Shown: positions 43,355-54,500 of the stretch, piece by piece
How the letters are laid out: each line of letters begins with the position of its first letter
How positions within the stretch are numbered: position 1 is the first letter of the stretch
From: Syngnathus acus
Lineage: Eukaryota; Chordata; Actinopteri; Syngnathiformes; Syngnathidae
Length of the DNA: 64,000 nt
Assembly: GCF_901709675.1 (NCBI RefSeq)
Contig: NC_051091.1
Span: 11,380,967-11,444,966, forward strand
Direction: 5' to 3'
Notes under the pieces: model-generated
Told to the model about the DNA's origin: nothing
Databases searched by the model: none
The model's input: only the letters and a program-made list of their open reading frames with translations
Position numbers and translations under genes: made by a program

Positions 43355-45738
43355 TTATTAGGGGCAGGTATATCAGACTAGGAATGGAATCATAGGCCGT
43401 TTCACATTCCTACTCCTGTAATTTGAATTTGTACAGATGGCACCCAAGTCTATCACAAAGAATCAAATGAAAAACTGCACAATGTAAATCATCTTATAAG
43501 TGAACGGGCCTTCTTGTGACGCATGACCGCATATTTTTACGCCGCTGTGCAAACGATAATATACTCAACATATACTGTATTTTAAACCGAGGACCCTCCG
43601 CCTCCCACACAGAATGAGCCGTCAAATCAGTCAGTCTGCACAGTGTGAACGCTTCTATTGTTAGCATGGGCTTTTGGCTGAGAGTGAGAATTTGAAAACA
43701 CATAAAATTGCAGTGAAATTGAAAAACAGGATGTAAAGTTTGTGCAGGACTTCCAATAATTTGCCTCTGCTGGGACTTGCAACCTAAATCCAGTTCTTAA
43801 TTAGTCTCTTGACCCACAGTGTTCATAATTAAAATCCAGTTCAGTCAAATAGCCCAATTATTTAGTCACAAGATGATTCTAAATGTTGCAACACTTCCGG
43901 ACATCTTATTTGTTAGATGTGTGTGCTCCTGCTATCATCCCTCCAAATTTAAGAAAACATCTATTTTTGTGAAAACACTTTGGAATGTTGCTGCTCCAGC
44001 GAGCCGAACAAGAAGACAATAGATGTGAGTCTGTTTTTATTTTTTGCTTGTTTAGACAGCTCTCTGCCTTTGCTGCTTAGGTATGATTGACGACACATCT
44101 ACTTTGTCTTTCTTTCATATTCCATCACTCACATCACTCTTGCCGCCATCAGTATGCAAGCATAACACACACATATTCAACATCTTAACTGATTGTTAAA
44201 ATCCAAAAGACCGCACTCATGGAAAATGGTGGTAAAAATGCATACATTTCAAAATGTGAGGGGCCCTACGATAAAAAAAAAAATCCAAGAATGAGTATAT
44301 GTGATACAATCATTCTTCCAACCATCTATCCAATCATCCATCCGTCCGTCCATCCAACATAGCTCTTAGCTTGAAGACATTCTTCAACATACTTCCTTTT
44401 CGTTCCGTCTTTTGGCGACATCTTGAGAAGAAGTTTTTCAGTGAATAGCTCAGTTCAACAGACAAAAAAAAAAAGAATTTATGAATACTGAACCGCAAAT
44501 GGGTATATATTGTACATTGCTTTGGCTGTCGATGCCGGAAGCTGCGCTTCCCTCTTAAATCCAGTAAAACCAATTTCAAATTAATCAGCAAGTGGATAAC
44601 ACAATAGAGCATGGAAAACAATATTTTAAAACTCATCCATTCTCACTTCCTCATCCACGTACTGCCATTTTCACTCGAGGCTGAAGTGACAGGTCCACGG
44701 CGTAGCTCATCCATCTCTGAATCTAATAACAGCTTCACTTTGCTATTAGCAGAGGCAACAGTGCATCACTCCGACCGGCTAATGCATTCAGTCATTCAAT
44801 TAATGTATCTATTTCTACTGGCCATTCATTAACACGAGCCGATTTCTGCGCCGATTGATTGATGGCAGAATAAGTGACGGTAGAATAAGTGAATGCTTAT
44901 TGACCACTGAAAGAGTGAATTACCACAAAATAAATTGATGAATGACTTGTGACAGAGATAATGAGCCACTGAAGATTTTCGACATACCCCCGTGACAGCC
45001 TTTCATACCATTTCAGACTTGTCCGTCATTCTCGGAATTTGCGAAGGTAAGAAGAAGCTAAGTCCACCGGCGGATGCACAACGGGGGTTTCTTACGAACA
45101 CAATGTCAGCAGCGCTGGGAATTAACACCACACTTTTGCCAGCTGTCAGGCTAGCGCTGTCAATGTAGGCGTAATCATTCCTCATGATCAGAGGTGGGAA
45201 AATTACTCATACTTTTTATTTAAGTCAAGGTACCAGAGGTTTTTTAAGGCCTTCTCTGCCTATATGTAGAATTTGGATTTTATTTAAAAAACTTATAATA
45301 TAACAATAATATATACAAAATGATATATAAAATTACCAAGCCCACATGATCATTTTTATTATTTTACATTTTTTCCCCAATGGGATTTCAGTCTCCTCAT
45401 GTGTTGCCATGTCTATCTAATCTGCCCAGAGCCGTGACACGCAGTTGTGTTGGCCAATGTAACTTACTATATTAACTAGACTATATTAACAAAGATGTGC
45501 TCAACCATTCAGATTTCAAACTTGTTCCAACAGGTCCAAAGGCCTGCAAACTGTAAAAACTCGAATCAAGTCAAGTATAAATTCCTGAAAAAAAGCTGAA
45601 AAATGCTCATGGCACACTCACACCATCATCACACTATCATTAACAGGAACATAACAGACTCGAAACCATCAACCTGACTGCACCTGAAGTTTGAGCGAAA
45701 GGATGTTCTGGAAGAAAAAAGTAAGCAGTCAGCAACTA

Positions 45739-46097
45739 TCCATCCATTTTCTGAACCGCTTAGTCCCCACGGGGGTCGCGGGAGTGCTGGAGCCTATCCC
45801 AGCCGTCATCGGGCAGTAGGCGGGGGACACCCTGAACCGGTCGCCAGCCAATCACAGGGCACACAGAGACAAACAACCATTTGCACTCGCACTCACACCT
45901 AGGGACAATTTGGAGTCTTCAATCGGCCTACCAAGCATGTCTTTGGGATGAGGGAGGAAACCGGAGGGCCCGGAGAAAACCCACGCGGGCCCGGGGAGAA
46001 CATGCAAACTCCACACAGGGAGGGCCGGAGGTGGAATCGAACCCGCACCCTCCTAACTGTGAGGCGGACGTGCTACCCAGTGCGCCACCAAGCCGCC
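45739..46097 (-). mobile_element. tRNA-derived SINE with L2-like 3' tail
   Basis: Perfect 13-base target duplications CAGTCAGCAACTA flank it (45726-45738 and 46098-46110). On the minus strand the head has a polymerase III A-box-like TGGCGCACTGGGTAGCACG (46087-46069) and a B box GGTTCGATTCC (46043-46033) at tRNA-like spacing. The body follows (GAGTTTGCATGTTCTCCCC, GGGTTTTCTCCGGGC, CCAAAGACATGC). The tail ends AAAATGGATGGAT, the pattern shared with L2-type LINEs whose enzymes mobilise such SINEs. 359 bases, little decayed, so a recent insertion. Confidence 0.9.
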
Positions 46098-47250
46098 CAG
46101 TCAGCAACTAGATATCCCAAATTATAATGACAAGATACCTTCCGGGATTTAAAATGCCAACTGGAGGCAATAAACTGATGCAGTTTACTTGCTAAAGTAC
46201 AAAAGAAAACCTGCTCATTTTTTACATCAAATCAATTTAAAAGGCGAGGATTTTAAAGAAAAATATCAGCTATTTTCTCCTGACAAAAAATCCATACACT
46301 ATGGACTGAAAAGTGAATGCTTGCAATATAAGGTCACACCAGACTGACTGACCCCGAGTGACAACAAGTGAAAAGAAGCTTTTACAGCATGCACATGTAC
46401 TAAACACACTGAGTCATGTAACAAAATATTATGTTGTACACTACTCAATTTGTTCAAACGTGACCTCGTTCAAATGTGGCCGTGGCGCTGCTAAGCCGTA
46501 TCAATACAGCATAATGTGCCTTTTACAAAATACTCAATAAACATGTGACTACAAGGCGAAGCGTGGAGAGTCTCCGTCGCCGAACTGCATGGATGAATTC
46601 AGTAAATGGTGTGATCGATCATAGCCAACACAACAATCTCTTCTTATTTCCCTTTTTTTTTTCTCTTTGTGCCCATCCTCTTCATCCTTGACATCAATTG
46701 AAAATAAAATAATCCAGTAATTTTTTTGTGGCACCTCATAACCTAACACAGGGTATCAGTTTTTCAGGAGCGGTGCGATGCTCATTCGGTTTATTTATTC
46801 TTTTTTTGTCATGTCCCCTTCAGTTATGTCTATCTACTATCATGTACAGACTTCCCACGTGTCAACACATTGTCGGGCTTCCCGGCAGTTATGAATGAGC
46901 CTCATGTTTTCCAGAATGCTCCGGGACACGGTAGCTAAAGATGCAATAGGCATCGTGGAGGACCTATACATATGCATGATCACGGCAACTCAATAACAGA
47001 ACAATCATAGAGCGAACAATCAAATTACAGAGCTTGTGAGACAGAGGGAGATGGTGAGCAAAATGTTATTAGTGCAGAAAGTGCGACGAGCGGAGCAGCT
47101 CGTGTACATTTCCTCGGAATGGGGGGGCATTAATCATCTTTAACTTCATTTGGGGGGGTTCATCTGAGCAAAAAAAAGGAATCGGCGAAGAAGCCGATAA
47201 GCTTGGATGAGGACATGGGAAAATGAAATGTGAGGATTGAGATGCGGATC

Positions 47251-47517
47251 AAAATGAGACAGGTGAATCCCAGTGAAGGGCAGCTTTGGAGCAAAGTCTG
47301 GTTTGGTACAAAATACAAGCAATAGCTTCTTCCTTCTCCTTTTTTGAACATGTTGATTTATTTGTCTTATTGGCATAACATGAAATGATGTGAAAATGTG
47401 AAAAAAATGACTGTGTTTGGTTGAACTCATGTTAAAAAATAAACTTCAACTTCAAAAAAATGAGACAGGTGAATCCCAGTGAAGGGCAGCTTTGGAGCAA
47501 AGTCTGGTTTGGTACAA
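47251..47517. mobile_element. Retroposed LINE-like 3' fragment between 61-base direct repeats
   Basis: Near-identical 61-base copies at 47251-47311 and 47457-47517 (start AAAATGAGACAGGTGAATCC) flank 145 bases. That insert ends ATAAACTTCAACTTC plus an A run, like the 3' end of a polyadenylated non-LTR retrotransposon. The parent family was not identified. The simplest reading is a truncated retroposition with an unusually long target duplication. Confidence 0.6.
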
Positions 47518-50002
47518 GATGGCACCAAAAAAGTCAGTAAGTAGAAATACCACTGCATTCAGGATTCAACAAAAAAAACTTCTCCCAAGATTCCCAAAAA
47601 AGGACATCACAATTATTCCTCTGTAAGGAAGGTTATGACTGAGAAATAGCGAGCAGACTTGACAGGAAATGGGATGAGAAGTGCACGCATGTATGCCATT
47701 GGGCGGAGGCCGCGGAGCTTCACACTATTATTAAATGGGAAAAGGTCAGCTGACTGCTGAAAGCTGATATATGGCCACAATTAAAATCTCTTTTCATCAT
47801 TAAGGAAGAGCGGGATCAATGTCTGCACCATGCAGGTATCTGATGCGCTTTTACGCCCATGCTCATCAGTAAGTTCCGAAGCTTTCCCCCACCCCCCGGA
47901 GGACGTACGACAAGATGAGAGCTGCCTGTCTGCAAGCACTTTGCTACGCTTGTTCTTTTGTTTAATTGGACTTTTATCGGCGACAATCAATTCATTTCCA
48001 TCGGCGCTCCGGGCCGCATCGATCCGCTGTCGCAGGGAAGAGTCAAAATGAAGAGTTCCACTCCCATTGACAAGTTCTCATTTTAGTGAGATGCCCTGGG
48101 ATCTGCCTCAGAGACCCCCCTGTAGGGATGGACATTACTTTTGATGAATTTATAAAGATGAATTTGGAGACGTTTATTCATTCAGTGAGGAAAGTTCAAT
48201 TGTTTCACTCAAATCAGTAGTTGCAAAATTGACTTCATTTTCCTTTTAAAGTTGATTACAAAATATCCTGCGATGGAAATAACTGTCTATTTCCTGTTAC
48301 ATAGGAAAAATATGAGATGCAAAAGTATGAAAGTGGAAAGGTAAATTGGACATGTGCTTCTCGTGTGGTCCGGTGACTCAGAAATGTTCAATTTTACAGC
48401 CCATGCCTCCACTCTGTTTTGGCATTTGTCACTTTTTGGGGAAACATTTTTTTTACAAAACTTTCCTACACTTAACAAAGTAAACATACCTTCGTCATGT
48501 GAGAACTCAACACAAAGTATTATTTTGGAGATGCTTTTTCTCCCGAACGATGGATGACGTCAATTTCCATTTTACAGCCCATGCTTCCATTCTGTCCTCA
48601 CAACATTGGCCACATAAAACATTTTTCTTTACACGCCTCAAAAATCAAAGTGAAAATGTCATTTAATTACATGACTCACCATGAAAAGCAGGGGGGTTAA
48701 AAAAAGGCGAGATAAAGCAATAAGGGAGGGGGGGGACTGGTTGGATGGATTGAGGGAGAAACAGAAAAAGCAGTCAAAGCGATTTCGCAGTCGGCTGGTG
48801 TCACTGGATTATCATGAAAATGAAAGCGAGCGAGCCAGGGAGTATCAGGGAGCACAGAAACGGAGCCCAGACAGATAACAACAAGGCGGCAAGACAAAAA
48901 AGAAGAGGGGGAAGAATGAGAGTGAAAAAAGCAAAGAGGGCCGTGAGACAATATGAGGAGGAAAATATAAAAAGACAATATATATACACCATGCACGCCG
49001 AGATTATGAGCGCAATAAGGCTCACGCTGCAATCACTTCCCACAAAAAAAGAATAATCAGAGCTTTTTCGAGAAGTAATATCTATAACGTTGTTTCGAGA
49101 AGACCGGCCGGCTCTGCTGTGGAATAATTAAAGAAGTGATGGGGAAGAGAAAAAAAAAACGGCAAAGTGTCGCCCCCTCCAAAAAAGGATTTATGAAAGC
49201 ATTGTGCGCTGTCTTAAGTGTAATATGCTGACAATATTGCAAAGTATTGCCTGAAAGGACAAGCAAAAATCCACTTCAGCCCACCGCGGTGCATTCAGGC
49301 GCAAATATAACATGGGTCGTTAATTTACTGTTTGGATATGTCAATGGATGACCTCAATTGAGATCTCTGTCAGTGAGCATTAAAGGATTTCTTTTGAACA
49401 TGTTTCTTTGATTTTTGTTTTTCCTGACACAGTAAAAGCCTTTTCTAAACAGATCCTTTGAACAAGTATCACAAAAAAAAGCTGAAGAAATAGAATGTCC
49501 AAAATTAATCCTTTGATTCATGATGTTTTTTTGGGGGGTGACACTTCGATTCAAATTCATTTGTACTTGCGGCTAAAAAGCGAAGCGTGGTGAGTCTGTA
49601 AGCAAAATGCAAGAATGGGGCTATTATTTTCGACAGTCTTAAAAATCCAAACTCCCTTCTAGATTTCTTACCTGTTTTCTCCTTTCGCTGTAATGGAGCT
49701 AAAGCAAAAAAGTTTAAGAATATTATTGGAGACTTAAAGTGACGCCGTCACATAAATTGCACGAATGGCCGCAATGACTTTCTTCACTGCCAGGTATTTC
49801 GCTTGGTTACACTCATTAATATTTACACTTGAAGAAGTACCCACCATTGTGTAAACAATCTGTCACGTCAAGTGTGAACACGCCAGAATAAGAATAAATC
49901 ACATGGTGGGAAAGCAATCATATACCGTAATTTTCGGACTGTAAGTCGCGTTTTTTTTCATAGTTTGGGTGGGGGGTTACTTATACTGAGGAGCGACTTA
50001 TA

Positions 50003-50929
50003 CCGTCTTTTTCCGTGCATAATGCGGCCCGTGCATAATACGCACCCTAAAAATGGCATGTCGATGCTGGAAAAAAGCCTGTACCCATGTATAATACGCA
50101 CCCAAATTTTGACTCTTACTTAAGTCCGTAAACGTAAAATTATTTCAGAAAAAAGATCATCTTTGGGAACAACCGGATGTTATTCTGCCGGTCAGTATCA
50201 CTGCGCATGCGGTAGCAAACTCGATAGCGAAGAAATGTTTCGGATTTGTGTAGGGTACATTGTGACAGCAAACGAGCAGGTGATCGAGCAAGCGTCTGAT
50301 ACGAGAGCATTGCGTTCGTATGGAGCGTGTTTGAAGTGAACAGCAGAGAAGAAAGGAACAAGGCAAAGTGTTGTGAAATAAAATATTACCTGTAATACGC
50401 ATTTTTGCTATACTATAACTTGCTCTCTTAACCATCTTGATGAAACTGCTAATTAAACTGTGAATTGAAACTAATAGGTAGAGAACTGAACTCTCGCTCT
50501 TTATATAGCTGACGTGTCTTGCGCATCCGTTCTGCGCATCGGATCCGAATTTCCGCCGCCGAGTTCGAATATCTAGCGCCATCTAGGTGTCGATTTTTAA
50601 ACTAGTACTGTAATGGCGGCCTCCATATGATATCCGGTCTGCGATGGAGATTAAAAAACAAACAATATTTGACAATAACACACCATCAAGGATTGCACCA
50701 TCGCATCAAACGATGTGTCGTCAATTATGAATTTTACTGACTAAGTGTGTTGGGCAGGATGGCTGAATGTGATGCGCGATTGACAACAAACAAGAAGAAA
50801 GGTGTGATTTCAAGTTTTATTTCGAGGGAGATTTTCTTCAAAAATTGTTGTACCCATGCATAATGCGCACCCCAGATTTTAGGACAATAAATTAATTAAA
50901 TTTTGCGCATTATGCACGGAAAAAGACGG
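50003..50929. mobile_element. Inner MITE nested in the 49925-52321 element
   Basis: The left end CCGTCTTTTTCCGTGCATAA and the right end on the minus strand, the same sequence, are near-perfect inverted repeats. Both sides are TA (50001-50002 and 50930-50931). The uninterrupted host copy at 59691-60105 has the empty site, GCGACATATATGTGAA on its minus strand, which shows where the insertion occurred. Subterminal GCATAATGCG and AATACGCACCC motifs are iterated at the left, with GCGCATTATGCAC at the right. No transposase is recognisable in the 141-codon minus frame at 50157-50582. Confidence 0.88.
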
Positions 50930-51212
50930 TATGTGAATTTTTTCATAAATTTTCAAAATTAAAAAGAAAAAAAAAAGTGAAACCGCGATAAACAAACCGC
51001 GATTACTGAAATTTGAATTTCAAGTGACGTCAGCAGTGCGACGCGGCAGTTGTTTACATAAAGGACAAAGATTCGATCACGGGATGACGGAAATGACGAA
51101 GGGCCCACGTACTACCGGCATCATTAGCGACTTTGTTTGTAAGTGACACAGAGGACGAAGAGTTTGAAGGATTTAATGATTTGGAGTGACACAGAAGGTT
51201 TGAAAAGCTATT

Positions 51213-51540
51213 ATGGCTTTTACGCACGCCCGGTCCTACTCTACGGAGCTCTCTTTCACCTCCATGGATAGAAGTCGGGGGCCGGCGCTCGGCCGGGTGG
51301 CTGTCCGGGGACGGTGGATGGGGCTCTGACATGGCTTTTACGCACGCCCCGTCCTACTCTACGGAGCTCTCTTTCACCTCCGTGGATGGAAGTCGGGGGC
51401 CGGTGCTCGGCCGGGTGGCTGTCCAGGGACGGTGGATGGGGCTCGGACATGGCTTTTACGCACGCCCGGTCCTATTCTATGGAGCTCTCTTCCACCTCCG
51501 TGGCTGGAAGTGCCACCTCCGGGGATGGAAGTCCACGCCG
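51213..51540. repeat. 118-base tandem array, about 2.7 copies
   Basis: The unit starts ATGGCTTTTACGCACGCCC at 51213 (preceded by TT), 51331 and 51449, giving a period of exactly 118. The GC-rich unit differs from the AT-rich element around it. The third copy breaks down near 51508 into shorter GGATGGAAGTCCACG-type repeats. The period is not a multiple of three, so open frames across it are accidental. Confidence 0.9.
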
Positions 51541-54500
51541 CCACACACCTGGAAGTCCACGCTTGGGGCCGTGTGGCGGTGAACTATTTATGTTATAGTT
51601 ATTTGATATATTTTATTTCGTGTGGCAACTTGTATATGTTTTTATCGTTACAGTTCAGTAGTTGTTGGCTCATTGAACTCTTGTTTTGTTAAATAAAGAG
51701 CCATTTACCAAACCCACGTCTTTCCTTGTACTTTGTTAACGCTACAATGTAGTTATATACTAGATCTGTGGAATAACGACGAGGCTGACGCCAGGGCGCA
51801 CGCGCGGCGTTGTTGACAAAGGACGAGGAATTTGATCGATGGATTTAATGATTTGGAGTGACACAGATGGTTTGACAATATTATTGCTTATATAATAGTT
51901 ATTTGATATATAATTTATATATCATTATATGGGCCTGTGGAATATTTTGAAGTGCAAGCGCCGTCAGCGGCGCGCACCAATTGTTGACATAAAGGACGAT
52001 CGATGGATTTAATGAATTGGAGTGACACAGATGGTTTTATAAACGTGTTATTTATGTAATAGTTATTTGAATAACTCTGAATGTTATGTCAGGCCTGTTC
52101 TCAGCTCTTCGTTTGTGTTTATGTCACGTTAGCTTACCTATCGTTTAGCCTGTTGTTGCTCGTTCATGTCTCTTCTTGGTGTTGGATTTTGTCGAATAAA
52201 TGTCCCCCAAAATGTGACTTATACTCCGGAGCGACTTATATATGTTTTTTTTCACGTTATTCTGCATTTTATGGCTAATGCGACCTATATTCCGGAGCGA
52301 CCTTTGGTCCGAAAAATACGGTAATAGGAACTAGACATACAAAAATGGCTTATATGACAGAACTTCAGTCTCATAAGCAAAACTTTTTTTTCTAAAGTAG
52401 CATAAAGGTGGCGATGTTTGGCCCAAACAAACCTTTGCAAACCCCATTTGAAATGTTACGCGGCCAAATAGAATAAAAGGAACCAGGTTATTTGATTTAT
52501 TGATTCAATACTTGTACAAGGCACATTTGCCAACAAAATAGTGTTCTTGCAACTCCTACTCACACGAGACAGAGGCAATAAACACAAGTGACTGTGTTTT
52601 TTCCTCACTAATATTTTAAAAGTCTTTACAACTATGTATTTGGAGAGTACCAAAGGAAGCACTAACCACTTCTAATAACTAAGAATAAGCAAGGGGACAG
52701 TCACCTGAGTTGTGACTTTGGCCTATTTGCCATAAAAGCACAAACCTTGCATATCTAAAGTCATATTTTATCTCACTTGTTTAATTTGGTAAAAAAAAAA
52801 AGAAATTTGTTATCATTTTTGTTGTTGCTTGTGTTCCGTCACTTGTTTAATTTAATTTCAGTTGGAATTATCCCACTCAGGCAGTACCAGACGCAAAGTG
52901 TTCCAAGCAAATGTAAACAAAAACGATGGCTAAGCATGAGAAATTATTTTTTTGTTTTGTTCCTCAAAACATATTTTGACCTCTATCAAACAAATTGTAC
53001 CTTCGTAATTGCCTTATTTATATAACCAAACATGAAATCTTTGCATTTCATCCATTTCACCAAATAACATTGTAGTTAGTTTTTACATCTAAGCTCAAAC
53101 TCCAAAACATGTGAGAACCGCATTTTTCTGATGACGTTAAACTTTAATCTCCCGACGTAAACTTCTCCATTGACCTTGATCGATAACCCCCGGGAAACTC
53201 TTCTTATTTTGGGGTGGGGCAGCCTATCGGGGAACCGGGTGGCATTTGTCGAGGGAGGGCACCTCGTTTGCATTCGGCGTGGCAGGCAATGCATCAAAAG
53301 ATGACAGCTCTCCCATTCCTCCTTAAACAAGAGTGGTGGGACTCCTGTTGGCCGTGCCTTAACTTTAATCATTCATCTAAATAACTGTTGCAGGAGTCGG
53401 CCGCCGTGTGTGGGCGGCTGACGACTCGCTTCTGAATTTCTCATTTGTAAACATATACTTGAGTCAGATTGCAAACACACGCACACACTTGGCCTCATCA
53501 CCTCCCTCTCTTGTAGATGTTTGTCTAGAACCGCATTGAAGTTAGACTAAACAAGGGAGGCGTGACGGCATGAGTGACACACTGAGCGACAGTGATTGAT
53601 GCCCCGACGCATCAAGCACCACAAAGATAAACATTTGAGACGAGTGAAGAATGAAAAGAAGGGAGCGTGGTGCCCGACCAAATCTGCAAGCTGAGATGAA
53701 GAAGTAGAGGAGAACGGGAGAGGCCTCTCAGAGATGTCACCTAGGGTGGTCGTGGGAATGGTCGCCACCCAGGCGGCAAAATTTAGCCGTCAGAGCTCTA
53801 GTTTTTCATTTTGTATCGCAGGCGAATGGCAATGTGGCAGTTGTGACAGCCAATCAAAAATGGTGTGTTGTATAAAATGAACTTTCACAGCAAAGAATAT
53901 TTGTGCCATGAAGCAAGCTCGACGGTGAAACCTTAAAATACAAGTTGAATTTATTCCATCACCAAAGTGTTTACTCAAAACATTCTTATCTTGAAATACG
54001 GTATTTCCTCTTGGAAATGCCATTAATCTGTTTTTGGCTCTCCCAAAAAGTTTCTAATGTGTTTCAAAAACAGAACACTTTTGATTAAAAATGTATGCCT
54101 GTGATTAGTGTTATGTTACTCATCCATAGCTCCATTGTTTAGGTTTAAATATCATATCAGGTAATAACACTGCAACTCAGATGCTATCCGTTAGCTTTTA
54201 TGGTATTTCCCATCATATCCTAGCAGCTGTTAGCTAGCTAGTCAACTCCACACTTTGTCAATGTCTGTTTTCTCAATTGCAGGATTTTCAGTTAAAAGGT
54301 GACAAAAATGAAATCAACAAATTTATGACAAAGCTCTTTCAGTGGGGAAAAAACAACCTTCACAATAAAAGGTCAGAACAAAGGCAGGTAATAAATAGAG
54401 AGGTGTGTACACACAATGTAGGCTACAGCTAAGTTGTGTGTCCTCGCGCCGCCTTTCACACGCCTTTGCCGGTGTATAAATCACCCGGTTTCAAGGGCAC

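Larger units (their letters stand above)
49925..52321. mobile_element. CCGT-ended TA-flanked DNA element, interrupted by a second one
   Basis: The left end is CCGTAATTTTCGGACTGTAAG and the right end on the minus strand is CCGTATTTTTCGGACCAAAGG; both sides have TA (49923-49924 and 52322-52323). Iterated GCGACTTATA/CGGAGCGACTTATA motifs lie inside both ends. The interior repeats a phrase GGATTTAATGATTTGGAGTG near 51169, 51839 and 52005. It also contains a 118-base tandem array and ends with a 3'UTR-like stretch holding AATAAA at about 52195. It is 2397 bases including the 927-base inner element at 50003-50929. It shares long blocks with copies at 59691 and 63152. Superfamily (pogo/Tc1-like) is inferred. 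Confidence 0.8.

Noticed and set aside
46033-46087. tRNA gene suggested by A and B boxes
   Set aside because: There is no acceptor stem pairing or anticodon arm. The boxes belong to the head of the SINE at 45739-46097.
50157-50582. 141-codon minus-strand frame
   Set aside because: It lies inside the nested MITE, lacks transposase motifs and is not supported by any recognised domain.
50570-50590. CTCF-like motif AGATGGCGC in the nested MITE
   Set aside because: The 5' half of the core does not fit (CACCT instead of CCASY), so the match is too weak to list.
51054-51598. Overlapping frames of 64-94 codons with repeated peptide phrases
   Set aside because: They come from the 118-base tandem array. 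The period is not divisible by three, so the frames change from unit to unit and are accidental.
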